From contig PTFA01000313.1 in NCBI GenBank assembly GCA_003342895.1, positions 248,001 to 312,000 of the forward strand: a DNA stretch of 64,000 nt, given 5' to 3'. Positions 27,801-40,280 of the stretch are shown in pieces. The translations under genes were made by a program, and so were the position numbers. The notes beneath the pieces are model-generated. The model saw nothing but the letters and a program-made list of their open reading frames with translations. It did not search any database and had not been told where the DNA came from. Within the stretch, counting starts at the first letter, position 1, and each line of letters starts with the position of its first letter. The DNA comes from Casuarius casuarius (Eukaryota > Chordata > Aves > Casuariiformes > Casuariidae).

Positions 27801-30800
27801 AGTTCATACAGCCGTCCATTAACAGGAACATAGCTTACAAAGTGAAATGCATCTTCTTCTTTTGCTGAAGACTTTGCATCAAATTCAAACATCTGTTGCC
27901 TGCAAAGAAAATAAAAAAAATTTGCAGTGAAAAATAATTGCCTGAATTTTGCCTACATGCACAACATTTAAAACACCGTTACCTGGCAAAACTGTTGTGA
28001 ACCTGCCGAATTACTTCTGAGTTGCTTAGTGCCAAACCTTTCATCTAAAAATCAAAAAACAGAATAAAATTATAAGCCATCGTACAAACAATACTATAAT
28101 ACTTTAAATTCAGAAAATAGTAGGCACTTACCGCAGCATCAAAACTTTGCGAAAATTCTTTAAATTCTGACAGAGTCTCTCCTAGATGGATATCTTGATG
28201 AGCACAATTTAATAGCACACTTACTATGGCTTGAGTAGCACAAGCATTATTTATTACCTAGAAAAAAGTGCAAGTGTTGAGGATTTGTTCAGTACTGGTG
28301 ACAAAATTATAATTTAAGTTGGGTAATATTTTCCATTTATAAACACATGTTATTGCTGATTTACACTACAGCTTCACTCTAAAAGCAGGCAGGAAATTGG
28401 GTCTGAGCAGCCCCCAAAAAGCCCTTGCTGCAGAGACTAATACAGAGAACACCGCATGGCCATCATATACAGCTCAGTGATACAACAAGTATTTCACACC
28501 TCTGAAACTCCAACATTTTACTGCTTCACCCCCTCCCTAAAGCAATTAATAAACGACAAGAAAAGATAGGAACCATTGATTATAATGGAATGACAAGTGA
28601 AGTACTACTCAAAGCAAGAAGTTAAAATCAGGTTATTATTTCTAATGTCTTAAAAGAGAGAGTGAAAGAAGAAGAAAAAAGGGAAAAAAATAAAGCACAT
28701 CACTCTACCTAATAGGAGTCCAAAGATGATTGATTTGGGACAATAAGACACATCATGGAACCTAGACTTTTTTTTAAGCTGCATCAGAAGAAACACATCA
28801 AATGTCTTAGGGACAAGCCAATAAAATTTAAAGATGTCCCAGTCTTTTCAATGAGACAGTTTGCTGAATAATAAACCATATCAGAATTCAGATTTTTCAC
28901 TTATTTCTTAATTTGCAATATACCTATCAATTTTAACCTAGCATTTAAGTTATCAAATTGTGCAATACTGTTGTATTGTGCAATACTGTTGTATAGACCC
29001 TACTGTTGTGTTAAACATCTCATTTTTAGAAAATATAGATAAAGCCCTTGACATTACAGCCATGCCTTTAATGTTGTTTAACGATAATCAAACTTAAGTG
29101 CTGTATTTAAAGAAATCAAAACAGAAATTACTAGGATTATTAAACATTATCTCAGAGGATTAGGTTTTTTTTTTTTTTTCTTCCCCTCCATGATCTGCAA
29201 TTGATAGGCACAATGCAGACTGAATTAAAAACACCATAATCAAATAGTAGGACAGTGTAAGTAATATAATAGCGATTTCATATTAACAGTTTCTTCTCAG
29301 TGAGCTGTAAGAGAGGAACAAGGGAGGAAAGAAAAAAAAAATGTTTTATAGTCAAAACCAGTTCCTAAAGTAAAACCTTTCCTGTGACAAAGCGTCATGG
29401 GGGTGGGGGGAGAAGAGGAATCCTGATGTCAGAGAACTTTTTCTATTGCAGTTCCTGCAAGGTACAGGATGTCCATCACATCGTCAGCCAAAACTAAATC
29501 GGGCACTGAAAGACTGGATTACATTCCTCTACTGAACTTTTTTATTAAATTACTGACATATAAAAACTTAACCTCTTCCCCTTGCAAGATGACACTCAGT
29601 TTTGTATAGGAAACTGAATTGATATAGAGCTGTTTCATGAAAAAAGTGGAATTATACTCCTGGAATTGTTCTTAACTATACAAATGTCAGTAAAGGGAGA
29701 CTAATTTCCCCAATATTTACTAATTTTTGCCCACTCAATATAGACAGCTGTAGTACAGATGACAAAACTAGGCAGAAAATGAGCAGCCCATTCCTTGCTT
29801 TTCTTTAACCTCATCGCCCTTTGCATTGCTATTCCTGCTTCAGAAACAGCCTCAGACATCACCTGCTTCTTTGGTGAGATTCAACTACATTAATACTGTA
29901 TACCATATCAGATGCTAGGTTTTTTATACTTCAGTAACACCTGTGTGTTCTCAGTTCAAATCACATCCCTACAGTCCAGATGACAAACAAAGAAATAATA
30001 AAACACTTCAGAAAAAGCACAATTTATTTAACTTAAAATGTCATGAAAGGAGTCAGTGATACATGCAGAATACACATTACAGTGATGGAAACCTCACAGA
30101 CTACAGGTATGCAAGCTAAAGGCTAGAGTTCACACAATTACAAAATAAAGGACAGGGAAGGAAAATCCATCAGGCCAGTGAAATAATAAGGAATAGCAAA
30201 AAAAATTAAATACCACAGTCTAATAGAATGACAAAATTTAAAAGAATTAATGCTATAACATAGGAAAGAGGACCAAGAACTAAAAGTTCTCCGAGATACG
30301 ATTGGGGAATGATATCACAGACAGTAGTAAAAGTAGCACTAAGATGAAAGCAGAAAGATCCCGAGTGGACTACAGTGAGCTAACCTGAAGCAGTGGTTGC
30401 AAATTGTATTAATTAAGCTGACACAGAAAGGAAAAAGAAGGTAGTATTAACAGGAGAGAGAACTGTGGCAAAAAGTATGATAGAACGAAGGGACACCATA
30501 GTGAACTTCGGCTGCAAAAATGATAGCTAATACAGGACATTAAAGGGAGAGAGAACACTGTGTAATAAACAGTTCTTTAGGAAAAGCAATGATGGATGGA
30601 ATAACCGGTTGCTCTGACAGAGCACTAACCCAATAATGAATTCAAAAAAGTGAAGAGAAATTAAGAGAGAGGTTGAGTCTAGAGGCGATATCAACACAAG
30701 AACTGAAACAGCTGGATACAGGAGTTTGCAATAACAGCAAAATTAGGAGGAAGAATGAAACTCAGCATGGAATTTGTGGTCTCAAATATCTGCCTTTCAG

Positions 30801-33800
30801 TATATATTTTTTTATTCCAACTACAGTATAGAAGTAGTCGGTTTAAGTGTACAAGAACCAAGTTAAACCAAGTATCTTATATTGCTCATAGAAAACAATG
30901 TGCAACAAAGGCGGATCTTAGATCAGCAGTCCCCCGCTGATGAAATGGAAATTACAGGCCTGCAAACACTTCATAAAGTAAGAGACTGAAGGTAAGCAAA
31001 AGCAAGCAGGAATAGTCCTGTAGCTGAAGAAGAGGAGGAGGAGCAGGTGAAAGGTGCAAGGAGACAATGTGTTCCTGGGTCTAGATGACATGAGAGAAGT
31101 ACCGAGACGGAAGGAGGAGGTACCTAGCAGAGGTTTCTGGGCAGGGTGAAGAGGGCAGAGCAAGGAGGAGGCAATTGCAGCACCAAATGCGGATGAGTGC
31201 AAGGTTTATTACATAGGCACAACATCCTATCAATGCACAGAGCCAGTCCAGCACTGCTACACACCCAGGCTAATGAGTCCTTTTAGAGAGAAGGGGGTCA
31301 GGATACCTATTCACCTTAATTTCCAACATATCTCTGTTACTTAAGGTGTCTCAGCATTGGCAGAAAATGTATTTTCTGCACTTCGACAGTATTACAATGT
31401 ATGCAGTTTGTCCCAGAAAGATTTTTTTTGGCCTAATATTTTGACTTGACTCGGGAGGATCTTCTGTATTTGTTCAGAAATCTCTACACTTGCCTGTACG
31501 TTTGTCCAGCAAGTCCTGGACAGATATTTGACTGATCAATATTTATAATCCCAGCTTAAAGCAGGTACCCACATTTGAAAAATTTTGCTAATGAAACTAC
31601 AAGGTGCACTCAATACCTGAAATAAAACAACACTACATATGTACTAGATGTTGAGGCCAGACTGGGCAGGGGGAAGAAAATTGCCATGTTGCCAAGTGAA
31701 GCTTAGCTTAAAAAACAAAATAAAACAAAAGGCAACATGGCATGGAACCACTTGATTAGACTACTCTGTCATGTTTTCCTATTGAGATTCACAAATTCAA
31801 AACAGGTACCTTTCCCTAATAATCCAATCTGAGTTTCTGAACCAGCTTGAGGCACCAAATACAGCACAAAGGTCCTTGATTTACATCTTCCATTCTATTA
31901 TTTATTTTGTTTTCTCTAAAAAAAAAACAAACAAACAAACAAACAAACAAAAAAACAAACACCACACACCAAAAGGCAGCTCTGGATGGCCCTGTGCTAT
32001 AACAGCAAATCTCATAGGCTTATTTACAAAGCATCCACATGTTACAAAACAGTTGGTTTTACATAGCCCAATGCCAAAAACTCAGCATTAGGACAAAGTT
32101 CTAAAGTTTGCTTAAAACTCTACCGTATTTGACTAAATCAGCCTTTGGAATAAAGGTATGCTCCTCCTACCAGCAACATTCCACTACCAAAAATCTGTTT
32201 CTGATTTGATTTGATGCATTGCAAGGTCATTTTTCTTCTTATGAAGTAAGTTGTTATTCCAAGTTTAGCTTCAACATGGCTATACAGTCTAATTTAATGT
32301 TACAGAATCCAAAAATCCAAAATGATTTTAAATCAACAGAAGCACTGGAAATGTTGAAAAAAATACAAATAACGAGCTCCCATTAGTGACACAAAGACAG
32401 CCATAAACCATTTTTTTTGTTGTTAACAGTATCATTAACTAGATCTCGCTCCTGAAGGTATGTAGCTTTTATTCTCAATTAATGAAGCTAATGTTCTATT
32501 ATCACAATGCAGCATAAAATCAATACATGGCACAAAATAAAGGCATGAAACTAGTACTTCAGTAATAAAATCTGAAAGGGCTACTTAAAAAAAAGATGGA
32601 CACCCAATGTCTGCAGCAACAGCATTCTTTTTTCCTCAAGAGATGTTTCTGCTTCTGCAATGATCAGCACAGAATATAGCTGTTCAAAACAGAGCTGAGG
32701 ACTGCTGAATAGATTGAGTGGTTCAATCATGTAACCACTGTGTGTAAAAATAACGGTAAGGGCCTACTTAAGCAACACAGAAATTAGGAAATTCAGAGTT
32801 AAGGCTGAAATTGTATCCTTAACTCACCTCATTGTGCCTAGGTATCCTAGCTCAAAGGGTATGTAAGATCATCCAGAGTTCTGTGGCCTCAAATAGAGGA
32901 CCATATCATACCTAGGCATAACAGGGAGGCCAAATTTAACATGAGTGCACATAAAAATGACCATAAAAAAATTTAATATGCATGCATATTAGACAGACTT
33001 TAAAATTTAGCTTCCCCCCCACCCAATATACTCATGATTTAACCTTGAATAAGATTTAGTTGCTATTTAAAATTCAGCCAAAACATTGCTATGAAAGTGG
33101 GTATTAGTAAAACGTGAACATGCACAAGCTTCTTATAAAAAATTGTGCGCGTTTCCTAATGCAAATTTAGCACTATTTTGCAAGACACACTGTTTCAAAG
33201 TTGTGGCCTTTTATACCTGGCTAAGGCTTCCAAATAAACAAAAAAACAGAATTTCAAAATGGAGCATTTAATTAAACATGAACAGAAATAGAGCTATGCT
33301 GTTAACATCATTGTTTATTTCCCATACTGAATGGCTATTATGTATGTAACACCTACTTACTCTTGCTCATAGAAGATTCAGAATGACATTTTAAAACTTC
33401 TCTGCAGTAAAACAGATTATACTAGATCTGTTTAGATGGTAACATTTTTAAAGCAAAAAAATGTATGGGAAGGAAAAAAAATAGTCAAATCTTTTTGAGA
33501 TTATTAGTGCTCCATGTCACTTTTGAAGACATAGACCAATAATCTTAAATGTTTGCTACACAACTGTTTTACTGCAGACTTTCCAGTTTGTCACAATATT
33601 TTGCTAACCCAAGCAAGAAATCTATTTGCTCTGTGATTTCATACTACGAGTGAACAAAGGTTATTCTATTCATCATATTGTTTTAAAGAATAAAGAAAAC
33701 TTGCACAGTTTTGCAAGATTCAGGCAGTGTGAATGAATTTTTTTTTAAACTTTTGTATCTCTGTATTATTTATTTTTAGAAAAAAAAGGTCTTGACAAAT

Positions 33801-36800
33801 CATCTGAAAAAGATTGTTGAAAGATAACAAACGCCCACCTCCTCAAAGCCACCATACAACTGGACTTAAACATGTGGAGGGGAAAATAAACAAGAAAGGG
33901 ACATGAGCCCAGCTGCATGATAGTTTGGGGGGGGGGGTTTGCTATTTTACAGTAAAATTATTTAATATCAATGCTTGTCTTCCCTTGTGCTGGTGGGTGA
34001 CTCCGCAGGATTCACAGACCATGGTTACAAGAAATGCAACAAGCTCAGCACTATCATAAAGAGGTTCCCGTTCCCCCTCACTTACCTTTTACCAGCTTCG
34101 GCTGGTACAGACTCAGTGAACCAATACATCTCATAATGTGGCAAAAGACCAACCCAGAAAAGACACAAAGAAAACCTACAGAAAACCGCTGGCTGATGAG
34201 CTGAATTGGCTCATGGAAGTTTAATGAGCATCTGAACCATCACAAGAGAAGAACAGAACCGTGCAGTCAAAAGCAAATGCAGGTTGGGAGGACCAAGACC
34301 TTCTACTCTCATCAGTGGCAAATCACCAGCTCATCCATTTGCTTGAGAAAATACAGCCTTAGAAAACACTATTAGTACTCCCAAGACAGCTTGTCAGTTT
34401 GGATCTCTAACAAAGGCTAACTTTTCCCAAAGCGAAAGTGACCAAAGCTAAATATGTATTACAAATCCCCTCAAAATATAAAACCAATTTCTTTCATTTG
34501 TCTCTTGATTTTTATTTTTCATTTTCCTGTTACTATCTCAGTACTTATTCGGTCACAATACCTCAGTCCAGGCAAAGCTGATCTGACAAGAAATCCAAGC
34601 ATATATGTATCTATATCAAAAGTTTTGATTTTGCTAAGCCACTGCACTTGACTAACAAACAAAACTAAAACATTAAAAAGATAATCCAATTTTAAACTCT
34701 TTGCAGGTTACTCCCGAAATATATATTTCATGCCACCAAGTGGCATAACTAGGTACTACTATTTTAAAAAATGAACATTTTTGTTAACTGCTTTCCACAC
34801 TGGAAAATTAGTAAGTTCTTAGAGTCACTCCAGCACAGCCAGCCTCCTTAAAGAACAGCAGATGAAGGATGGGGAAGATCAGAAGATGATCAGAAAGCTC
34901 CTTAATCTCAAAAGGCAAAGAGAAATTTAATACTTTCAGTCTTCAGAAGACAGTAAAATATGAATGCTTCAAAGAATGCTACAATATAACACAGACTTCT
35001 GACTGTTAGCCTTTAATTTTGTAGTGTTTTTGTTAACAAGTTTAATGTTACGCAAATTCTGTGATTTACATTCTGTAACTCCAACTTGAAGCTCAAAAAA
35101 AAAAAAAAATCATTTTAGCTACTTGCTTCTAGACACAGTGCCATGCTGCAGAAGGAAAGTGGTTGGGGGGGAGCAAATGAAGTGGAGCAAAGAGACAAGT
35201 GCTTTCAAATTTTTCAGAGGCCACGAGAACGGCCATTCTGGGAGAATCTCACCTAGTGATAAGAAACAAGACAGATAAAATCCCTTGAATGAGGGTAAAT
35301 CATCTTTAATCTGAAAATGTCCCTAGGTTCAAATCAGAGGTACTTCTTCCTGCCAGGTAATTACCCTTTGAGAGTTATACTAAGGATTTTCCCTGAGGTT
35401 CTTTGTGTCAAGGCAATTCCATAGCCACAGCCCACTGATCATTAACAGTGTGTTTGATTAGGTAAAAAGTGTAACCTAATAAAACAGTACTCATGAGACT
35501 AATCAATCTACAAAGATACTAGGTAAACTACTGCTGAGCATCATGTCATAACAGAGACAGACACTGCTTAGCAGAACTGAGGAGCTGCAGCAAGGGATGA
35601 ATAAAGAAAACAGTATTAGAAAAGACCAAGGGATAAAGTCATCCAGAAGAGCGTGAAACACTAAGAAATGGGATTATAAAAGAATCAAATGAAAGATAAC
35701 TATCTGCACAACAGAAGCACATGTATGAAGAAGCCTGGAGAGCTAAGGATATACCTAACACTATTTTCCACATTTCTGTTTTTACTTAGAAATGTATAGA
35801 GACTTCTTTATATCTTGAAATTTACATACAAAGCACTTTTTTGTTTGTGGAAAAAGCAGTCTGTGTGTGAGACTTCTTATAAACCTAATGATTTGCCCTT
35901 TCATGTGAATGCTTTGTAGCTTTGTACTTAAAAGGTATAGGGATATCTTTTTTGTTTAAACTGTTACATTTATCACTGTTTGAGAAGCAGGTGTTCAAAA
36001 ATAAACACACACACACACAAACACACACACTTCTACTTTCATTCAAGTTACTTTTTCTTGCCATTCTTTCCTGCAAACAAAAACACTGATGCGCAGAGCA
36101 GCCTGTCAAAGCTAACACAGAACTTCAGTACTATTCTGCGTTTAATGAAACACAGTGGATTACACTAGCATAAACAACTTTTCTGTATTTTCCAATATAA
36201 ACTTGCATTTCTCATTTAAATAATTAAAATTTAAAACTTCCAGACCAAAATGGTCTAGAAGGTCTTATAATACAATCCCACTTGAGTCATACTGACCTGA
36301 CTAAGTAGCATTTGAGAAACAAGAGAAAACAACTGTACTGAAGTAAACATCTCTTCCTATAATATTTGTTGAAAGTGGTTTCAAAACACAGTTTGTTCAT
36401 TCAGCTTAAAATAGAACATTTACTAAATAATTCTTTATGCACAGAAGAGTTACTTATTCTTATTTATTCTCCAGCTCTCTCCTAGGAGTTTTACCATTCT
36501 ATGCATGAAGAATTTTTTTTCTGACTTAACAGATCAATCAGACATGCTTTGCTAATCATCTTTTAATACACAGTTCCTATTCTCTCAGAATTTTTTAAAG
36601 TAATTCCACCTTGTAAAATATTCATCTTTGTGCACATTTTAACAAAACCTAGTTTTATCTTTCAGTATTAAAAGCTGTTTCATGATCTAAGAAAACTATT
36701 GAACTTGCCATACCTGTTTAGCAAAAAATATTGTATCCAGTCTGGAATCCTGAACAACAGAACCTGCCGGTTCTTCTCCGGGCTGCCATTTGAAGAGGAA

Positions 36801-39635
36801 GATCAACCCATGTACTGGCCTGAAAAATAAAATTGGTAGGGAAAAAAAAAATCCACTGTATTGATGAAAAATATCAAAGCCAGAAACCTCTACTATAATT
36901 TAATTGTATCCTGGTACAGTAATTCAGTTAATTATTTCTTTCTAAACATAGGGAACCTGTACTGAAATTTGCAGACATCGTCTTTAAGAAGAACATATTT
37001 CAGACTTCTTTCCATACACACCAAACAATCCCAATTTGAATTATTTTTTAGTTAGTAATTTTCGTAAGTCTGGACTGGTTTTACTGCTCATTGTAACTAT
37101 TATAGTCGTACAACACCCCTGTGAATTTGTTAGTAACAAATAAATAGCTACTAAAATCTTTGCCAATCATACATAAGAACAGGAACTAAAGTTTTGGTAC
37201 CCCTTCTAGGCATAAGTGAAACATTCAAAGATAAAAGGAGCTTCTTGTGAAACTCCACATTTTGAGTTATCACTCTGAGTATTAAGAGAAATCCCATTTT
37301 CTCTTATACTAAAACCTTGCCTTGCTTTTCAGACTGCACATCTGCACAGAAAATAGCTTTCTCTTACTCCACGTTGTATTTGGTATTCCAGGAAACAACT
37401 CTTTCAGAAAACTTCAGCAGCATTACAGCAAAAACTTGTTCATCATAGCAATCTGAATTTAAGGTCAGCTCAACGAGGATGCCACAAAAGGTTTACCTAC
37501 AAAAGGTAAACACGCTACATACTGCATAAGAAACTTTTCAAAAGCTCTGACCAGAAGTCTCAGACAGTCCTCAAACAATGGGTCTCTTGAGGGATCTGAA
37601 AAATGCTAAGAACTAACATATACTTTAAAATCTTACTGCTTAACTTAAAATATTAGATGCGTGTCTGAGAAGGAAGCTGTACATCTTCATAGCCTTGAAT
37701 GGTGGCCACCTTACAGTATGACCAAGCTAAGGTGTAACTTTATGAACAACACAGGTAATGTTCTGATGAAGAACCATATGAAGGATATTGCAGGTAGCAA
37801 ATAAACCACTGCTAAAGCAACACTTTTGCCATTCAGGTTCAACTTGTCAAATATCTTCAGTCAGACAAAAGTTCTACAATCACATCTTCTGTACTAATTG
37901 CTACAGCTTCTGAAAGTGTAACTATATAAGTGTAGGATATCTGCGCAGGAATAGAGCATGGCCCAGGTTAGGTGACATTTTCCTCTTAAAGCCTTATATG
38001 TGAACACGGATAACATTTAATGCATCATGGATAGAATGGCAAGAGAATTAATATTGGCTAACGACAGCAGAATTGTTCCATATGATATCAGTCATTGTCA
38101 GTTACGACAAGAATATTTGACTTCACACACATATCAAGGTGGTTCTGCAGGAAAGACAGGTTACAAACGTGCGTAACTACAGTAATTAACATAAGGCAAC
38201 AGATGCAATACTTTTTGCAAGGAAAGAAAAAAAAAAAGCAAGGAAGAAGTAAAACAATTTGTCAAAGGATATAGCACGAGCCAATGACAAAACCATTAGA
38301 AATCTATTTCCATCTTCCAACTGCTATTATCGTCACTTCCCATAAACAGGGAAGCTAGTTTAAGTACAAAGTCACCAATAAAAGGTCATTTAATTGCCAA
38401 GTACTGGATTAAATCAACACCCTAACAAACTTCCTTGGAAGCTGAAAAAAATGTTACCATGAGCTGAGCACACATTTTTAGTGAGTTCAAACAGATTTAA
38501 ATTTAAAGAAGTGCAGATTAGAAAAGAGAGTGGCTTACTTCAATTTTTCAAAGTTCTCTGGTTCCAAACTCCATATTTCTTCAACCTGTGCTCCTCTGCA
38601 ACCTGAACAAGGAAAGATACAGGTTTCTACAACTACTCCATTTAAAAAGGACACAGCCAGTAAGAAGAAAGACACAAACAAAATTGCAGTAACAGTTACA
38701 ATGTGTATGTCCACCTCAGAATAAAGTCTATTTACAAGCTTCCCTGTATCTTCATTTAAAAAAGCACTGGTCAAGAGAAATTCTTTCACGAGTTCCCTCT
38801 GTGTATGCTGAAGTTGTCTTTGTAATGCAACTGTATTAAAAAGAGGAAAAAAAGAGCAGAAGAGATTAACGTATCTTTCATCCCCCCTCATGTCCTGGGA
38901 AGAAGAAAATGCACAATTGAAGTAAGACTTTAAAGACATTTTCAGCTAGTCTAAAGCAGAACTTGACACATTATGTACCTGTAGACAATCTTCTCATGGT
39001 AGCATATGGAAAACATTGTAAACAATACACTCAAGCAAGACATTAGCATAAGGCAGAGTCTGTAAAAGTTCAGACATGTACTACATGGAAGATCAAACTA
39101 TTAGTCAAATAGAAACACAAAAGAAGAGCTGGGGCCTAGGGTTGCTTGTGAGCTGTAAAGACATGCCAGAAATTATAAGTCAGTGTAACCTAGAATAAAA
39201 TCATTTCCTGTCTTTGGCCAAAATCCTGCACAGACACATCTGCTGTTACAGCCACATACTCACAAAACTGCCCATTACAGCAGAAGCAAGTGAACGTTGA
39301 GTCTTGCAAATCCCCTCGCAGCCCCGTGCAGGACACCCAGCCCCTGCCAGGCTCACTGCCTGCTCCCCGGAGGCACCAGGGGCCTCTTTCCCGCAGACTC
39401 TGAAATCCGGGCAGGCCCCACACGGCCCCAAGACGCACCCGGCACTCGGCAACGCAGCTGTTCTCCCCCCCACGACACTGCGCCCAGTCCTCCCCCCCGG
39501 CCCGGGCCGCGGCCTCGGGGCGCGCCGCCGCCCGCCAGCCCCTGCTCCCTCACCGAAGCCCTTGATGAGCTCGGTGAAGACGCCCGGGTCGCTCTCCATG
39601 AGGCACCACTCGCCGGCGCTGCTGCCTCCCGCCAT
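21897..39635 (-). CDS. UCHL5: ubiquitin C-terminal hydrolase L5 (UCH37)
   Basis: Cysteine-protease deubiquitinase that trims ubiquitin chains at the 19S proteasome (through RPN13) and also sits in the INO80 complex. Coding exons: 39554-39635, 38539-38602, 36714-36819, 28132-28257, 27983-28044, 27769-27899, 26927-26990, 25719-25821, 25132-25242, 23279-23377, 21897-21941. Phases agree throughout, giving 330 aa against 328-329 for human isoforms. The catalytic set is intact: oxyanion Gln84, nucleophile Cys90 (NNACATQA), His166 and Asp181 (LYELDG). Residues from about 230 on form the coiled/helical C-terminal domain that binds RPN13 or INO80G, ending in a Lys-rich tail ([13 protein letters not shown]). 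The start ATG has a strong Kozak context. The N-terminus [10 protein letters not shown] is two residues longer than human. The largest intron (8.5 kb) separates exons 3 and 4. It is head-to-head with RO60. Confidence 0.97.
23624..23657. repeat. 17-base tandem duplication
   Basis: Two identical copies of CTGACAAGTATTGCCAT, at 23624-23640 and 23641-23657, in the UCHL5 intron between exons 9 and 10. Confidence 0.95.
23905..23920. repeat. poly-G run (16 G)
   Basis: An uninterrupted run of 16 G within the UCHL5 intron between exons 9 and 10. On the sense (minus) strand of the gene it is poly-C. Such a run can form G-quadruplex structures and is a common sequencing-length error site. Confidence 0.9.
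26423..26490. repeat. perfect 34-base tandem duplication
   Basis: Two adjacent identical 34-base units (26423-26456 and 26457-26490), beginning GGAGGCTGCAG and ending GAGATGCT, in the UCHL5 intron between exons 7 and 8. Perfect identity implies a recent slippage or duplication event. Confidence 0.95.
28958..28993. repeat. 18-base tandem duplication
   Basis: Two identical units beginning TTGTGCAATACTG (28958-28975 and 28976-28993) in UCHL5 intron 3. Confidence 0.9.
31918..31961. repeat. (AAAC)n microsatellite
   Basis: Repeated AAAC units flanked by A runs, in UCHL5 intron 3. Confidence 0.9.
36002..36029. repeat. (CA)n microsatellite
   Basis: CA dinucleotide repeat with one AAAC interruption, in UCHL5 intron 3. 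Confidence 0.9.
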
Positions 39636-40280
39636 GGCGGCGGCCGCGGGCTCCCAGGCGCCGCCGCTGCCGCCGGCCGGCTACGCTGCGAGGCGCGGGC
39701 ACGCTGCTCCCTTCCCGGCAGGCCGCGCGGCCCACGCTGCCGCTGTCATCTCTATGGTGAGGCGCGGGGCGGGGCAGGAAGCGCCCGCGGCGACTGCATC
39801 CGGGGCAGCGGCGGGGCGGGGCGGGCGCGGCCGCATCCGGGTCCTGGCGATGCTGTCAGGGAGCCGGGCGGGGCGGGGCCGCGGCCAGGGGCGCCTCACG
39901 GAGCCGCGCAGCCTCGGGCTGCCCCAGGGGGACGCGCGCCGCCGCCGCCGCCACTGCTTCCCGCGGCGCCCCGGCCGCGCCAGCGCTCGGCCTCGCAGGC
40001 AAGTGCGCGGGGCGGGGCGGGGCGGCTCCCCCCGGCGGAGGCCGCTGCGCCGCCGCCCGGCCCTCGCCCCAGAGCGGCGGGGCCCGCGGAAACGGGTCGC
40101 TGCTCCGGGGGGCTCGGAGGCGCCTCCTAAGGCGTCTGGATGGGGGGTAGCGGGGGGAGCTGGGGGAGCTGGGCAGCCGCGTCGCTGCGGGTTTTTGGAT
40201 CTCTTTGCCCATCATTTGTGTTTTACGCCTTCCTCGCAGCGGCGAGCTGAGCTCGGGGGTTCTCGGGCACCTGCCTGAGG
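39330..40280. promoter_or_regulatory. CpG island, probable UCHL5/RO60 bidirectional promoter
   Basis: About 950 bases of very GC- and CpG-rich sequence in an otherwise AT-rich window. It covers UCHL5 coding exon 1 on the minus strand and the presumed RO60 5' exon on the plus strand. Several GC boxes (GGGGCGGGGC type, Sp1-like) are visible around 39767-39775, 39812-39822, 39868-39877 and 40009-40023. There is no TATA box. Head-to-head genes sharing one CpG island are the classic bidirectional promoter layout. The exact transcription starts cannot be read from sequence. Confidence 0.85.
39991..40006 (+). promoter_or_regulatory. possible GC-type splice donor of the RO60 5' UTR exon
   Basis: CCTCGCAG|GCAAGTGC on the plus strand. 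Apart from the C at +2 this is the full donor consensus, and CAG|GCAAGT is the typical context of GC-AG introns. It would end a non-coding RO60 exon 1 at 39998 and splice to the acceptor near 42418. No comparably good GT donor was noticed in the rest of the island. This is inference. Confidence 0.35.

Larger units (their letters stand above)
28258..36713. other. large UCHL5 intron 3, no gene seen
   Basis: 8.5 kb between the exons encoding the UCH-domain start and the catalytic Cys. I found no exon-like segment. It holds an (AAAC)n microsatellite at about 31918-31961, a (CA)n tract at about 36002-36029, an 18-base tandem duplication at 28958-28993, a G-run at about 33926-33937, and a purine-rich stretch around 31021-31160. 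A faint CR1-like motif near 36240-36290 was too degraded to call. Confidence 0.7.

Noticed and set aside
36240..36290. Possible CR1 retrotransposon 3' end fragment
   Set aside because: Only a vague resemblance, and no 8-base CR1 terminal repeats were seen.
39297..40278. Open frames of 277 and 324 codons on the plus strand in the UCHL5/RO60 island
   Set aside because: They are products of very high GC content with few possible stops; composition is Pro/Arg/Ala/Gly low complexity, with no family motif, and they overlap UCHL5 exon 1 in antisense.
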